A stretch of DNA of 64,000 bases, taken from CAVVTR01 sp963751245. GTDB taxonomy: Bacteria; Acidobacteriota; Thermoanaerobaculia; Thermoanaerobaculales; Thermoanaerobaculaceae. The stretch covers positions 310,001-374,000 of the forward strand of contig CAVVTR010000007.1 of NCBI GenBank assembly GCA_963751245.1. The letters run 5' to 3'. Under the pieces are notes generated by a model. The model made no database searches. It saw nothing but the letters and a program-made list of their open reading frames with translations, and was not told where the DNA came from. Made by a program: the position numbers and the translations under genes. How positions within the stretch are numbered: position 1 is the stretch's first letter; each line of letters begins with the position of its first letter. This document shows positions 34,200 through 43,718 of the stretch, in pieces.

Positions 34200-36244
34200 C
34201 CCTGCGCCCCGGCGTCGGGGACATCCAGGTGGCGGCACAGCTCCGCGCCCTCGCGGACGGCCAGCACGTAGCGCGCCGTCTCGCCGTAGGCCACGGCGGC
34301 CGCGAACAGCGGCTCCGTGACGTCCTCGCCGAGGACGTGGAGCCAGGACGTGACCACCGTGTCGCCGGCGTTGTAGGCCGCCGCCACCGGCGCCAGGTGC
34401 GGCCCGAACACCTCCGCCAGGCGCTGCAGCTCGACGGCGGCGAGGCCCAGCGCCCGGGAGCCGTCGAGGGTCTCGTCGGGGTCGGCGCCCAGGCGCCGCG
34501 CGGTCTCGGGCACGAGCTGGGCGAGCCCCAGCGCTCCGGCCCGGGAGCGGGCGGTGTCGTCGAAGCGGGACTCCCGGCGGATCACCCCCGCCAGCCAGCT
34601 CGCGGGTACGCCGGTGCCGCGGACGGCCGTCACGCACCCCCCGGCCAGCTCGACGGGAACGATGGCCCGGAGCAGGCGGCGGGGGACGATGACCGCGGGA
34701 ACGTCGCCCACGGCCTGCCACAGGCGTTCCCCCGCGGCGAGGGCCGCGGGCCCGTTCCCCCAGGCCGCCAGGTGCGCCGCGCTCCACGCGAGCGCCTGCG
34801 GGGAGCCGCCGGGGAAGGCGTCCGGGTAGAGCGCCGCCGCGATCTCCTCGAGCCCCACGGAGATCAGGCCGGCCACCGGCCCCTCGGCCGGGAGCACGGC
34901 CGACTCCCGGCCGGCCAGCAGCCCCGCCCACCGGGGATCCGAGGCCAGGGCCCTCGCCAGGGCGCGCCGCGCCGCCGGCAGCCCCCGGCTCACCGCCACC
35001 CGCCCCAGCTCCACCGGGTCCGCCGTCGACGCCACCGACGACGGTGGGGCCGGTGGTCCCGGCGGCAGCAGCTCGAGGGCGAGCTCCCGCCAGGGTCCGG
35101 CCCGGCGGTCGGCGAGCAGGCGGGCCGCTGCGTCCCGGGCCGCGTCCCCGTCGCCCGCGGCCGCCAGGGCCGCGACCCGGAGCGCCTCGGCGGGGGCCAG
35201 CGCGGTCGGCAGCGCGTCGAGGACGGCGCGAGCCTGGGGCACGTGGTGACGGGCCAGCAGGGCCGCCGCCAGACGCGGGCCGATGACCTGGCGCACCACG
35301 CGGGGCGCCTGGCGGAAAACCGCCACGGCGTCCTCGGGGCTTCCCAGCGCGACGCGCATCCGAACGGCGCCGTCCCACCCCTCCACCTCGTGCGGGTCCA
35401 CCTGCCGCGCGCGGTCCCACGTCTCGAGGGCGCTCCGGAAGTCGAGGGCCAGCTCCGGAATGCGCGCCCGCTGGACCAGCGTGTCGTAGCGCTCCTCGCG
35501 GCCGGTCGCCGTCTCGAGGGCGTGGCCGAAGCGCCTCATCGCCTCGTCGTAGCGCCCCAGGCGGTAGGCGGCCCGGCCCCGGAGCCAGGCGAGCTGGAAG
35601 CGCTCCTCGCGGCTGCCGGCGACGTCGGCCCCGAGGAGCGCGTCGGCCTGGCGCCACCACCCTCTCCGGAGGAGCGCGGCCGCGGCGTGGAGCCGCGCCG
35701 GTGCCGGCAGGCCGGGCTGGTCCTTCAGCCACTGCGCCACCGTGAGCGCGGGGGCGTCGTCGTCGCGCTGCCGCAGCACGCTGAACGCCAGGGCGCGGTC
35801 GGCGGTCCGTACCGCCTCCTCCGCCTCCAGCTCCCGGCGCAGGGGCCGCGACAGGGGGCGGCGGCGGTAACGGCGCAGGGCCGCCGGCGGCAGCTGCCTC
35901 CAGCAGGCGCGGAGGAGCTCGGTGGCGGCCCGGCGCTGGGCGCCGGGCACGCGCCGTGACAGCAGCGGCCGGAGCGTCTCCCAGGGATCGCGCCCCAGCT
36001 GCAGCATGACCTCGGCGGTTTCCAGGCGCAGCGCGGGGGCCAGGTCGCCCGCGCCGGGGAGCGCGGCCTCGAGCACCTCGAGCGCCCGGGCGGGCTGGCC
36101 GAGGTTGCGATGCGCGAGGGCAGCTGCGAGGGCCAGGGGCGCCGGCAGCGGGGCGTGCCCGGCGTCGGCGGCCCGGCGCACCTCGGCCCACCGCCCCGCG
36201 CGAACCAGAGCGGCGACGTCCGGCGGCGGCGGGGCCGGCATCAT
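34193..36244 (-). CDS. Soluble lytic murein transglycosylase-like protein
   Basis: A 683-residue protein. Residues about 10-500 are alpha-helical repeats with TPR-like spacing (FQLAWLRGRAAYRLGRYDEAMRRF is one unit). The C-terminal domain is a family 1 transglycosylase: GVIRRESRFDDTARSRAGA holds the catalytic Glu, then LGLAQLVPETARRLG and APVAAAYNAGD. This is the Slt70 layout of a ring of helices around the active site. No N-terminal signal peptide is apparent from the ATG at 36244, which is odd for a periplasmic enzyme; the true start may lie elsewhere. Its ATG overlaps the HIT gene stop. Confidence 0.85.
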   Translation of the reverse strand: MMPAPPPPDVAALVRAGRWAEVRRAADAGHAPLPAPLALAAALAHRNLGQPARALEVLEAALPGAGDLAPALRLETAEVMLQLGRDPWETLRPLLSRRVPGAQRRAATELLRACWRQLPPAALRRYRRRPLSRPLRRELEAEEAVRTADRALAFSVLRQRDDDAPALTVAQWLKDQPGLPAPARLHAAAALLRRGWWRQADALLGADVAGSREERFQLAWLRGRAAYRLGRYDEAMRRFGHALETATGREERYDTLVQRARIPELALDFRSALETWDRARQVDPHEVEGWDGAVRMRVALGSPEDAVAVFRQAPRVVRQVIGPRLAAALLARHHVPQARAVLDALPTALAPAEALRVAALAAAGDGDAARDAAARLLADRRAGPWRELALELLPPGPPAPPSSVASTADPVELGRVAVSRGLPAARRALARALASDPRWAGLLAGRESAVLPAEGPVAGLISVGLEEIAAALYPDAFPGGSPQALAWSAAHLAAWGNGPAALAAGERLWQAVGDVPAVIVPRRLLRAIVPVELAGGCVTAVRGTGVPASWLAGVIRRESRFDDTARSRAGALGLAQLVPETARRLGADPDETLDGSRALGLAAVELQRLAEVFGPHLAPVAAAYNAGDTVVTSWLHVLGEDVTEPLFAAAVAYGETARYVLAVREGAELCRHLDVPDAGAQGQ

Positions 36245-36585
36245 CCCGGCGGCCAGTGCATGCGCCGGCCGCCGAGCACGTGGAGGTGGAGGTGCCCGAC
36301 GGTCTGGCCGCCGTCGTGCCGGGTGTTGACGACGACGCGGAAGCCGTCGTCGGCGATGCCTGTCTCGCGGGCCGCCCGCACGGCGGCGGCCATCAGGATA
36401 CCGAGCAGGGCGGTGTCGTCCTCCGACGCGTCGTCCAGGGACGCGAGGTGACGGCGCGGGATGACGAGGACGTGCACGGGCGCCTGCGGGTTCACGTCGT
36501 GAAACGCGACGAGCTGGTCGTCGGCGAAGAGGACGCGGGCCGGTGCGTCTCCCGCGGCGATGCGGCAGAAGAGGCACGATTCCAT
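36241..36585 (-). CDS. HIT-family nucleotide hydrolase/transferase
   Basis: A 114-residue histidine-triad protein: CLFCRIAAGDAPARVLF at the start and the triad GHLHLHVLGG near the end. It is of the HinT type, which cleaves nucleotide phosphoramidates. The start is placed at ATG 36585, giving the usual MESCLFCRI beginning; a longer frame to 36621 has no family similarity. Confidence 0.93.
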   Translation of the reverse strand: MESCLFCRIAAGDAPARVLFADDQLVAFHDVNPQAPVHVLVIPRRHLASLDDASEDDTALLGILMAAAVRAARETGIADDGFRVVVNTRHDGGQTVGHLHLHVLGGRRMHWPPG

Positions 36586-36678
36586 GGCCCCGAGGATAGC
36601 GGCTTCCCGCCAGCGCGCCAACGCCCGCCGCCGCCCCGCGTGACCCCCGGCACCGTTCCCCTCCCCGCCGGGGCAGCG

Positions 36679-37950
36679 TCAGAGGTAGGGTCCGGGGTTG
36701 AAGCGCTCGATGTGGGCGCCGAGGGCGTTGAGCTTCACCTCCATGGCCTCGTAGCCGCGGTCCAGGTGGTAGATGCGGTCCACCAGGGTCTCTCCCGCCG
36801 CGACCAGCCCGGCGAGCACCAGCGCGGCCGATGCCCGCAGGTCCGAGGCCATCACCGTGGTGCCCTGCAGCGGGCTGGGGCCGACGACGTGGGCGGTGCG
36901 GTTCACCACCTCGATGGCGGCGCCCAGGCGCTTGAGCTCCAGGACGTGTTGGAAGCGGTTCTCGAAGATCGCCTCGGTGACGGTGCACTCGCCCTCGGCC
37001 TGGGTCATGAGGGCGAGGTACTGGGCCTGGAGATCGGTCGCGAACCCCGGGTGCTCGGTGGTGGTCACCGAGACGGCCCGGGGCGCCGCGGCGGCCTTCG
37101 GCACCGCCACCGCGTCGCCCTCCACCGTGAACTCCACGCCGGCCCGCTCGAGGACGTCGAGGAGGGCGCTCAGGTGGGCGGGCACGCAGCCGGACACGCG
37201 CACGCCGTCGCCGGCCAGAACCGCGGCCAGCACGTAGGTGCCGGCCTCGATGCGGTCGGCGATGACCCGGTGGCGGACGCCGCCGAGGGTGTCGCGCCCG
37301 TCGATCTCCATGGTGGGCGTTCCCGCCCCCGTGATGCGCGCCCCCATCAGGACGAGCATGCGGGCGAGGTCGGCCACCTCGGGCTCCCGGGCGCAGTTGT
37401 GCAGCACGGTGCGTCCGCGCGCGAGGCACGCGGCCATGAGCAGGTTCTCGGTACCGGTCACGGTCACCCGGGGGAAGGTGATCTCGGCGCCGCGCAGGCC
37501 CCGCGGCGCCTCGGCCACCACGTCGCCGTGCTCGACGCGCAGGTCGGCCCCGAGGAGGGTCAGCGCCTCCAGGTGGAGGTCCACCGGGCGGGCGCCGATG
37601 GCGCAGCCGCCGGGAAGGGACACCCTGGCGCGCCGGCGGCGCGCCAGGAGGGGCCCCAGCACCAGCACCGAGGCCCGCATGGTGCGGACCAGCTCGTAGG
37701 GGGCGTGGTGCGCCCCGGAGGCGCCCGCCACCACGGTGGTGGTGCCGTTGGAGTGCAGGCAGGACTCTCCCAGCACGGCGAGGACGCGCTCCATGGTGAG
37801 GATGTCGCGGACCCGGGGGAGGTTCTCCAGGATCACGGGCTCGCTGGTGAGCAGCGAGGCGGCCAGGCACGGCAACGCCGCATTCTTGGCCCCTGAGATA
37901 CGGACCTCGCCCCTGAGCGGGTACCCTCCGGTGATCCGGAACTTCTCCAT
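36679..37950 (-). CDS. murA: UDP-N-acetylglucosamine 1-carboxyvinyltransferase
   Basis: A 423-residue EPSP-synthase-fold enzyme. Lys22 in SGAKNAALP and the active cysteine in LPGGCAIGARPVDLHL (Cys116) match MurA, and Cys rather than Asp predicts fosfomycin sensitivity. HPGFATDLQAQYLAL and EAIFENRFQHVLELKRLGA are typical. It transfers enolpyruvate to UDP-GlcNAc in the first step of peptidoglycan synthesis. It starts at ATG 37950, divergent from the MJ1316-like gene by 81 bases. Confidence 0.95.
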   Translation of the reverse strand: MEKFRITGGYPLRGEVRISGAKNAALPCLAASLLTSEPVILENLPRVRDILTMERVLAVLGESCLHSNGTTTVVAGASGAHHAPYELVRTMRASVLVLGPLLARRRRARVSLPGGCAIGARPVDLHLEALTLLGADLRVEHGDVVAEAPRGLRGAEITFPRVTVTGTENLLMAACLARGRTVLHNCAREPEVADLARMLVLMGARITGAGTPTMEIDGRDTLGGVRHRVIADRIEAGTYVLAAVLAGDGVRVSGCVPAHLSALLDVLERAGVEFTVEGDAVAVPKAAAAPRAVSVTTTEHPGFATDLQAQYLALMTQAEGECTVTEAIFENRFQHVLELKRLGAAIEVVNRTAHVVGPSPLQGTTVMASDLRASAALVLAGLVAAGETLVDRIYHLDRGYEAMEVKLNALGAHIERFNPGPYL

Positions 37951-38031
37951 GCCGACGTGAGTCTGCCCTCCCCCCGGGACACCGTCAAGGGCGGCCGCCG
38001 GCCCGCGGTACCCTGAGTGGAGGGAGGCCTC

Positions 38032-38292
38032 ATGCGGCGCGAGACGCTTCGCGAGCTGCTCAATCGGCTGCGCTGGAGCCCGACGGAGGACGAGGAGGAG
38101 GCCACCGTCGGCGTCACCGTCCGCCGTGCCGGCCGCGAGGTCGAGGACGTCGTCGCCCTGGCGGCGGTGGGCGAGATCGGCCCCGGCGGCGTGGTCCTGC
38201 TCGACGGGACCTTTCTGCCGTACCATCGCGTCACGCGTGTGACCGTGGGCGGGCTGGATGTGTGGAGCTCGCCGAGGGGGAGGGACCGATGA
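38032..38292 (+). CDS. MJ1316/DUF504-type RNA-end-binding domain protein
   Basis: An 86-residue protein: LRELLNRLRWSPTED at the start and VVLLDGTFLPYHRVTRVTVG at the end. The latter matches the (DG-x-x-(I/L)-P-YHR-(I/V)) heart of the DUF504/MJ1316 domain, proposed to recognise RNA 2',3'-cyclic phosphate ends. ATG with GGGAGG six bases upstream. Its stop overlaps the start of the HerA-like ATPase gene, so both are made together. The family call is by motif recall and is fairly secure; the function in this organism is not known. Confidence 0.7.
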   Translation: MRRETLRELLNRLRWSPTEDEEEATVGVTVRRAGREVEDVVALAAVGEIGPGGVVLLDGTFLPYHRVTRVTVGGLDVWSSPRGRDR

Positions 38293-40577
38293 AGCGAGAA
38301 CTTCTGCTGGGCGCCGTGGCCGGCACCGAACCCCCGGCGCCGGTGACGCTGGATGCCGACGCCCTGACCACCCACGGCGTCATCCTCGGCATGACCGGGT
38401 CGGGAAAGACCGGGCTCGCCGTGGTCATGCTCGAGGAACTGGCCCGCCGGCGGGTCCCGCTGATCCTCTGTGATCTCAAGGGAGACCTGACGAACCTGCT
38501 GCTCACCTTCCCCACCCTGGACGGGGCGGCGTTCGCCCCGTACCTGCCGGCCTCGCAGGCCGGCGAGGACCGCGTCGCGGCGGCCCGGGAGGTGGCCGAG
38601 ACGTGGCGGCGCGGGCTCGCCCGCTGGTCCCTGGGTGGCGAGCAGATCCGCGAGGTGCGGGAAGGGCTCGACTGGCGCCTGCTGACGCCGGGCTCCGGGG
38701 TGGCTCCGGTGGACCTGCTCCCGGCCCTCGCCGCGCCGCCGCGGTGGGATCCCGACACCGATCCGGACGGCGCGCGCGCCCGCCTGGACGGCACCGCCTC
38801 GGCCATCCTCGCCCTCGTAGGGCGCGGCGGCGACCCCCTCTCCGACCGCGACCACGTGCTCGTGGCGACGCTGCTGGACGCCGCCTGGCGGCACGGCGCG
38901 GACCTCGACTTCCCCGGCCTCATCCGACAGGTGGCGGACCCGCCCGTTGCCCGCTTCGGGGTCCTCGACACCGAGTCGTTCTATCCGGCCAGGGAGCGGC
39001 ACGAGCTGGTGCTGGCCCTCAACACGCTTCTCGCCAGCCCCTCCTTCGGGGCCTGGACGAAGGGTGTGCCGCTGTCCATGGCGTCGTTCATCGGAGAGCC
39101 GGACCGCCCCCGGGGCACGATCCTCTACCTGGCGCACCTGGGCGAGCGCGAGCGGCTGTCCTTCCTCACCCTCGTGTTCTCGGAGGTGCTGGCGTGGACC
39201 CGGCTCCAGCCGGGAAGCGACACCCTGAGGGTTCTCCTCTACCTCGACGAGGTGCAGGGCATCGTGCCGCCGTCGGCGCAGCCCGCCACCAAGCGGCCGC
39301 TGTTGACGCTGTTCAAGCAGGGGCGTGCCTTCGGGACGGGGGTCGTGGTGGCGACCCAGAATCCCGTGGACCTCGACTACAAGGCCCTCGGAAACGCGGG
39401 GATCAAGCTCATCGGCAGGCTCGACACCGCCAACGACCGGCGCCGCGCCCTGGAGGGCCTGGACCTTCGCGACGGCGACGTCGAGGAGACGGTGGCGGGC
39501 CTGGACCGGCGCCAGTTCCTCCTCGCCGGCGCCCGGGCCGGCGCACCCCGCGTGCTGGCTTCCCGTTGGGCGATGTCGTACCTGAGAGGGCCGCTGACCC
39601 TGGCCGAGGTCCGGCCGCTGGCCGCGCCGGCGTCCCCGGCCGTAACCCCGCCCCCTCCGGTGACCGCGCCCCCGCTGCTCCCCGGCGTGGACCAGCTCTT
39701 CGGTGACGGTGCCGCGCTCGTGCCCGCGGTCCTGGTGGAGGCCGAGGTGGTCTACCGGAAGAGCGCACCCCCGTTGTTCCGCCGCGTGGAAGGCCGGTGG
39801 CTCGCGCCGCTGGACGGCGCTGCCGGCCGCGTCTCCTGGGAGCGGCTCCGGGCCGTCCCGGCCGCAGCGCTGGCCGCGTCCCCCGCCGTGGGGGCCACCC
39901 TGGCGGTGCTCCCCGCCAACGCCGCCGCCCTCCTGGAGGGGGCCGCGCGCGCCTTCGCCGACGTGGTGGACAGCCGGCCCCTGGAGCTTGCCTGGCACCG
40001 GGGGTTGCGGCTCGTGCAGGAGGAAGGCGAGGCCGCGGAGGCGTTCGTCCGGCGCTGCCGCGAGGCCGCGGAGGAGGCGCTGGAGCCGAAGCGCGAGCGC
40101 ATCCGGCGCCGGTACGAGGAGCGGCTGCGGCGGCTCGACGACCGCCTCGCGCGCGAGCGCCTCGAGCTCGAAGGGGACCGGCAGGACCTCACCTCCCGCG
40201 AGCGCGAGAAGCAGGTGAGCCTGGTCACGGGCGTCGGCGACGCGCTGCTCTCCGGCCTGGGGGCGCTCCTCGGCGGCGGCCGCGGCGTGCGGGGTGCCGT
40301 TCGCCGGGGCACGGGCACCGTGCGAAGCTACGAGACCAAGGAGCGCCTGGCCGAGCACGCCCGCGCCGAGGTGGCGGAGTCCGAGCAGACCATCGCCGCC
40401 CTGACCGCGGAGCGCGCCCGCCTGGAGGAGGCGCTCGCCGCGGAGCTGGCGGCTCTCGCCGGCGAGGCGGGGGGGGCGGGTCCGGGCGTGGAGCCCCTGC
40501 TGGTGACGCCGGCGCGCAAGGACATCGGCGTGCGCCGCGTCGCCCTGGCCTGGCTCCCCCCCGAGGCGCTGGCATGA
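38289..40577 (+). CDS. HerA-like (DUF87-type) ATPase with C-terminal coiled coil
   Basis: A 762-residue protein. N-terminal ATPase: Walker A GMTGSGKTG at residues 34-42, a LILCDLKGDLTNLLLTF strand, and Walker B LLYLDEVQGIVPP near 320, then VVVATQNPVDLDYKALGNAG as sensor, as in HerA/FtsK-like DUF87 pumps. A proline-rich linker (about 450-465) leads to a C-terminal region with long charged helices (RRRYEERLRRLDDRLARERL and EQTIAALTAERARLEEAL), separated by a glycine-rich hydrophobic hairpin (LLSGLGALLGGGRG) that could touch a membrane. It is coupled to the MJ1316-like gene and overlaps rnc by four bases. No nuclease domain is visible. Confidence 0.75.
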   Translation: MKRELLLGAVAGTEPPAPVTLDADALTTHGVILGMTGSGKTGLAVVMLEELARRRVPLILCDLKGDLTNLLLTFPTLDGAAFAPYLPASQAGEDRVAAAREVAETWRRGLARWSLGGEQIREVREGLDWRLLTPGSGVAPVDLLPALAAPPRWDPDTDPDGARARLDGTASAILALVGRGGDPLSDRDHVLVATLLDAAWRHGADLDFPGLIRQVADPPVARFGVLDTESFYPARERHELVLALNTLLASPSFGAWTKGVPLSMASFIGEPDRPRGTILYLAHLGERERLSFLTLVFSEVLAWTRLQPGSDTLRVLLYLDEVQGIVPPSAQPATKRPLLTLFKQGRAFGTGVVVATQNPVDLDYKALGNAGIKLIGRLDTANDRRRALEGLDLRDGDVEETVAGLDRRQFLLAGARAGAPRVLASRWAMSYLRGPLTLAEVRPLAAPASPAVTPPPPVTAPPLLPGVDQLFGDGAALVPAVLVEAEVVYRKSAPPLFRRVEGRWLAPLDGAAGRVSWERLRAVPAAALAASPAVGATLAVLPANAAALLEGAARAFADVVDSRPLELAWHRGLRLVQEEGEAAEAFVRRCREAAEEALEPKRERIRRRYEERLRRLDDRLARERLELEGDRQDLTSREREKQVSLVTGVGDALLSGLGALLGGGRGVRGAVRRGTGTVRSYETKERLAEHARAEVAESEQTIAALTAERARLEEALAAELAALAGEAGGAGPGVEPLLVTPARKDIGVRRVALAWLPPEALA

Positions 40578-41290
40578 GCAACCGCGCCGGGGCTCTGGAA
40601 CGCCTCGAGGCCGGCCTCGGCTACACCTTTCGCTCCCGGGAGCTGCTCGAGGAGGCCCTGCGCCACAGCTCGGCCGCCAACGAGCAGGGCGTGCCCTCCT
40701 ACGAGCGGCTGGAGTTCCTCGGCGACGCGGCGCTGTCCCACGCCGTCGCGGCGTTGCTGTTCGCGCGGTGGCCGGACGCCTCGGAGGGCCAGTTGACCCG
40801 CGCCCGGGCCGTGCTGGTCAAGGAGCCTTCGCTGGCGCGGATCGCCGCGGCGCTGGGCATGGCGGAGGCGTTGGAGGTCGCCTCCGGCGTCCGTCCCGGC
40901 GCCTCGCTGCTCGCCGACGGGCTCGAGTCGGTGCTCGGGGCCCTCCTCCTCGAGGGAGGGTGGCGGGCGTTCCAGGGCGCGGTGCGCCGCCTGTTCGCCG
41001 CCGCTCTGGAGTCGCTGGAGCCCTCGAGCCTGGGGCTGGAGGAGCCCAAGTCCACCCTCCAGGAGCTGGCGCAACGGCAGGGGATCGGGCTTCCGGTCTA
41101 CCAGGAGGTCTCGGTGGAGGGCCCGGCGCACCGGCGGACCTACGTGTTCGACGTGATCTTCGACGGGCGCGTCCTGGCCCGGGGCGAGGGCAGCTCCAAG
41201 CGCGCCGCACAGCAGGCCGGCGCCCGGCTGGCGCTGGAGGCCCTGGGCGCCGCGCCGCGCTCAGCGGGAGGCGGACACCGGGGCGGGTGA
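40574..41290 (+). CDS. rnc: Ribonuclease III
   Basis: A 238-residue endonuclease for double-stranded RNA. The signature YERLEFLGDAALSHAVA and the second acidic site DGLESVLGALLLEGG give the metal-binding Glu and Asp. The C-terminal dsRNA-binding domain is PKSTLQELAQRQG to GSSKRAAQQAGARLALEAL. ATG overlaps the HerA-like gene stop. The last 30 bases overlap the convergent epimerase gene. Confidence 0.95.
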   Translation: MSNRAGALERLEAGLGYTFRSRELLEEALRHSSAANEQGVPSYERLEFLGDAALSHAVAALLFARWPDASEGQLTRARAVLVKEPSLARIAAALGMAEALEVASGVRPGASLLADGLESVLGALLLEGGWRAFQGAVRRLFAAALESLEPSSLGLEEPKSTLQELAQRQGIGLPVYQEVSVEGPAHRRTYVFDVIFDGRVLARGEGSSKRAAQQAGARLALEALGAAPRSAGGGHRGG

Positions 41291-42304
41291 CACGGCCGGG
41301 ATGCGGAGCTGGGCGAGCTCCTGCACGAGCCGGAGCTCCATGGCACGGGTGGCGTACAGACGGGACGGCTTGCCGTTCCAGCGGGTGCGGAAGTCGGCCA
41401 CCAGCTGCTCGCACCAGGTGCCGAACGGTGTCGGCTCGAAGAGCAGGTCCCGTCGCGCCGCCGCGGTGTCGAGCACGATGTCGTGATCGTGAGTGTAGGG
41501 GGAGAAAGCGATCCCCAGGTTGAGACGCTGCAGCCACTCCGTGGGCACCGGCACGAGGCGCGTCGGCCGTCCCAGGCAGGCCGCCGCGGTCTCCACGAAC
41601 TGCCGCACCGAGACGATCTCCCTCTGGGCGAGGTTGTAGGCCCGGCCGAACGCGTTGGCGTTCATCAGATTCGCCGCGATGGCCTCGGCGACGTCGTGGA
41701 CCCACAGGAACCCCCACGAGTTCAGGCCGCCGTCGGGCAGGATCACCGCGCCGCCGTCGGCGAGACGTTCGAGGTAGGCCAGGGCGCGCTCGGTGTAGTC
41801 GTCGGGTCCGGCCACCATGGGCAGACGCAGCGCCGTGTAGGGGAACTGGTCGGTGTCCCAGGCGAGCTGGAGCGCGTGCTCGCAGCGCCGCTTGTGGTAC
41901 GCGTACAGCCAGGACGACCGGCCGGTCTCGGTCTTCGGCGCCAGCCGACCGGCGAAGTCCTCTTCCCGGAACGGGGCCAGGAGGCGGTCACGGATGAGGT
42001 AGACCGAGGCGGTCGAGACGTGGACGAAGTGGCCAATGCGGCCGCGCAGCTGGTCCACCGCGGTCTGGGTCTCCTCCTGCCGGAAGGCGATGACGTCGAC
42101 CACGGCGTCGAACTCCCGCCGTCCGAGGGCGCGCTGGAGGGTCCTGGCGTCCCCGCGGTCGCCGATCACCCGGCTCACCCTGGTGCCGAAGGGGTCCGGG
42201 CTCTGCCCGCGGTTGAGGAGCGTGACGCGGTGGCCCTCCATGAGCAGGCGCTGCACCACCGCGCGTCCGATGAACCGGCTTCCCCCGATGACGAGCACCT
42301 GCAT
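41261..42304 (-). CDS. NAD-dependent epimerase/dehydratase family protein
   Basis: A 347-residue extended short-chain dehydrogenase. The Rossmann motif is LVIGGSRFIGRAVVQRLL, with VHVSTASVYL for the serine strand and YAYHKRRCE for the Tyr-x3-Lys pair. LRLPMVAGPDDY, then WVHDVAEAIAANLM and YNLAQREIVSV follow as in sugar-nucleotide epimerases. Substrate unknown. It converges on rnc and overlaps it by 30 bases. Confidence 0.85.
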   Translation of the reverse strand: MQVLVIGGSRFIGRAVVQRLLMEGHRVTLLNRGQSPDPFGTRVSRVIGDRGDARTLQRALGRREFDAVVDVIAFRQEETQTAVDQLRGRIGHFVHVSTASVYLIRDRLLAPFREEDFAGRLAPKTETGRSSWLYAYHKRRCEHALQLAWDTDQFPYTALRLPMVAGPDDYTERALAYLERLADGGAVILPDGGLNSWGFLWVHDVAEAIAANLMNANAFGRAYNLAQREIVSVRQFVETAAACLGRPTRLVPVPTEWLQRLNLGIAFSPYTHDHDIVLDTAAARRDLLFEPTPFGTWCEQLVADFRTRWNGKPSRLYATRAMELRLVQELAQLRIPAVSPAPVSASR

Positions 42305-42319
42305 GACCCGATTCTACCT

Positions 42320-43686
42320 TCAACCTTTCACGGAGCGGACCGCCTTCGCGGCCGCCGTGCGGGCCGCCTTCACGGCACGGGCCATGGCGGCGGGATCGGA
42401 GGCGGCCTCCAGGCCGTCCGGGAGCCCCCCGCCGCCGTCCTGGGCGGCGAAGGCGGCAAGAGCGGCGAGGCGCGCTCCGGGGTGGTCCTCGGGGGTCCCC
42501 GTGAGCGCGGTGAGCAGCACGTCGGGCAGCCCCGCCGCGCTTCCCGCGGTGTGCCCGACCAGGGGCAGAAGACGGCGGACCGCGGTCCGTTGCATCTCGG
42601 TCGAGGCCAGGGGGGCGCGGGCGAGGGCGGTGACCACCAGCTCCAGGAGCACCAGCGGGAGCACCGCGCAGGCGGCAGCGCACTCCTCCTCCAGGTGGAG
42701 CGTCCCCGCCAGGGCGCGGGCCGCGGCGGCGCGCGCCACCGTGTTGCGGCGGTAGGCGGCGTCCGCGTCCGCGTCCCCTTCGCGCAGCCACCGCTGATTG
42801 TCGGTGATGAGCCGGACGAGCTCCGGGGCGTCCTCCCCGGCCAGCCGCCAGGCCTCCCCTACGCTGGTGGCGCGGGACACGCCGGGGGCGTCGAGACCGT
42901 TGACCAGCGCCAGCAGGTTCCAGGCGAGGGTGGGGGAGTCCTCGAGGGCGAAGACCTCCTGGCGGTCGAGGCGCTTCCTGACCCGGCCCAGGTCGCCGGG
43001 GCCCAGCGGGAGCAGGGGGGGCCCTGGCTGACCCAGCGCCGCAGGAGCTCGCCCACGGCCGCCAGGGCGCGGTGGGCCTCCTGGAACGCGGTGGCATCCA
43101 GCGGCTCGCCCTCGAGCTCGCCAACGATGGCCCAGAACAGCTGCTCCACGGCGGCGCCGTCCAGACTCACCGGTGAGGCGGGGGGGAGCGTGTCCGAGGG
43201 CGGCCGGGTATCGGCCGTGTAGGCGGCCTGCATGATGAGCGTCGAGGCTTCCAGCTTGAGGTCCACGTGGATGCGGTCGGCCACCGGCCAGTCGGGGTCG
43301 AAGCGAAAGGCGAGGTGGGGCTCCTGGAGGACCCGGCTCACCAGCGCGGTGGCCAGGGTCCGTCCCGCCTCGACGAGCGTCTGGTGGGACACCCCCGCCT
43401 CGCGCTCGGCCACCTCGGTGAACAGCTCCCCCCGCGTCTGCGCCAGCGCCAGCGCCCGCAGCAGCGGCCGGCGGGCCACGATGCCGGAGCGCAGCAGCCA
43501 GGACGCGAGCCGTTCCGAGGCCCGCGACGACGAGGCGAACGCGACGCGGCCGTGGATGAAGTCGAAGGCCCGCGCCGTGCAGCCGCCGGTGAGCACGAGA
43601 CGCCCCGAGCCCCGGGTGAGGTGCAGCCACTCGAGGAGATCGCCCAGGTGCAGGGTGTCCAGGCTTCCCGCCAGGGAGAACATCAT
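42320..43686 (-). CDS. DUF4388-like protein interrupted by a single-base indel
   Basis: Joined across one shift, about 455 residues. The N-terminal part (LAGSLDTLHLGDLLEWLHLT, then GSGRLVLTGGCTARAFDFIHGRVAF-like strands) resembles the DUF4388 domain, often seen in Myxococcota and Acidobacteriota signalling proteins. The rest is helical: LDRQEVFALEDSPTLAWNLL, then many Ala/Leu-rich HEAT-like helices. The frame changes at the seven-base G run 43015-43021 (C run on the coding strand), where eight would restore a continuous protein. Start ATG at 43686, divergent from the mutase gene. Function unknown. Confidence 0.65.
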
Positions 43687-43718
43687 CGAAAGTATGCCAA
43701 AGAATTGGTGAAAGTGCT

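Noticed and set aside
34193..37870. A 1225-codon open frame on the minus strand covering the transglycosylase, HIT and murA region
   Set aside because: Only its last 684 codons are the transglycosylase; the earlier part is the shadow of the HIT and murA frames, with arginine/proline-rich nonsense typical of high-GC DNA.
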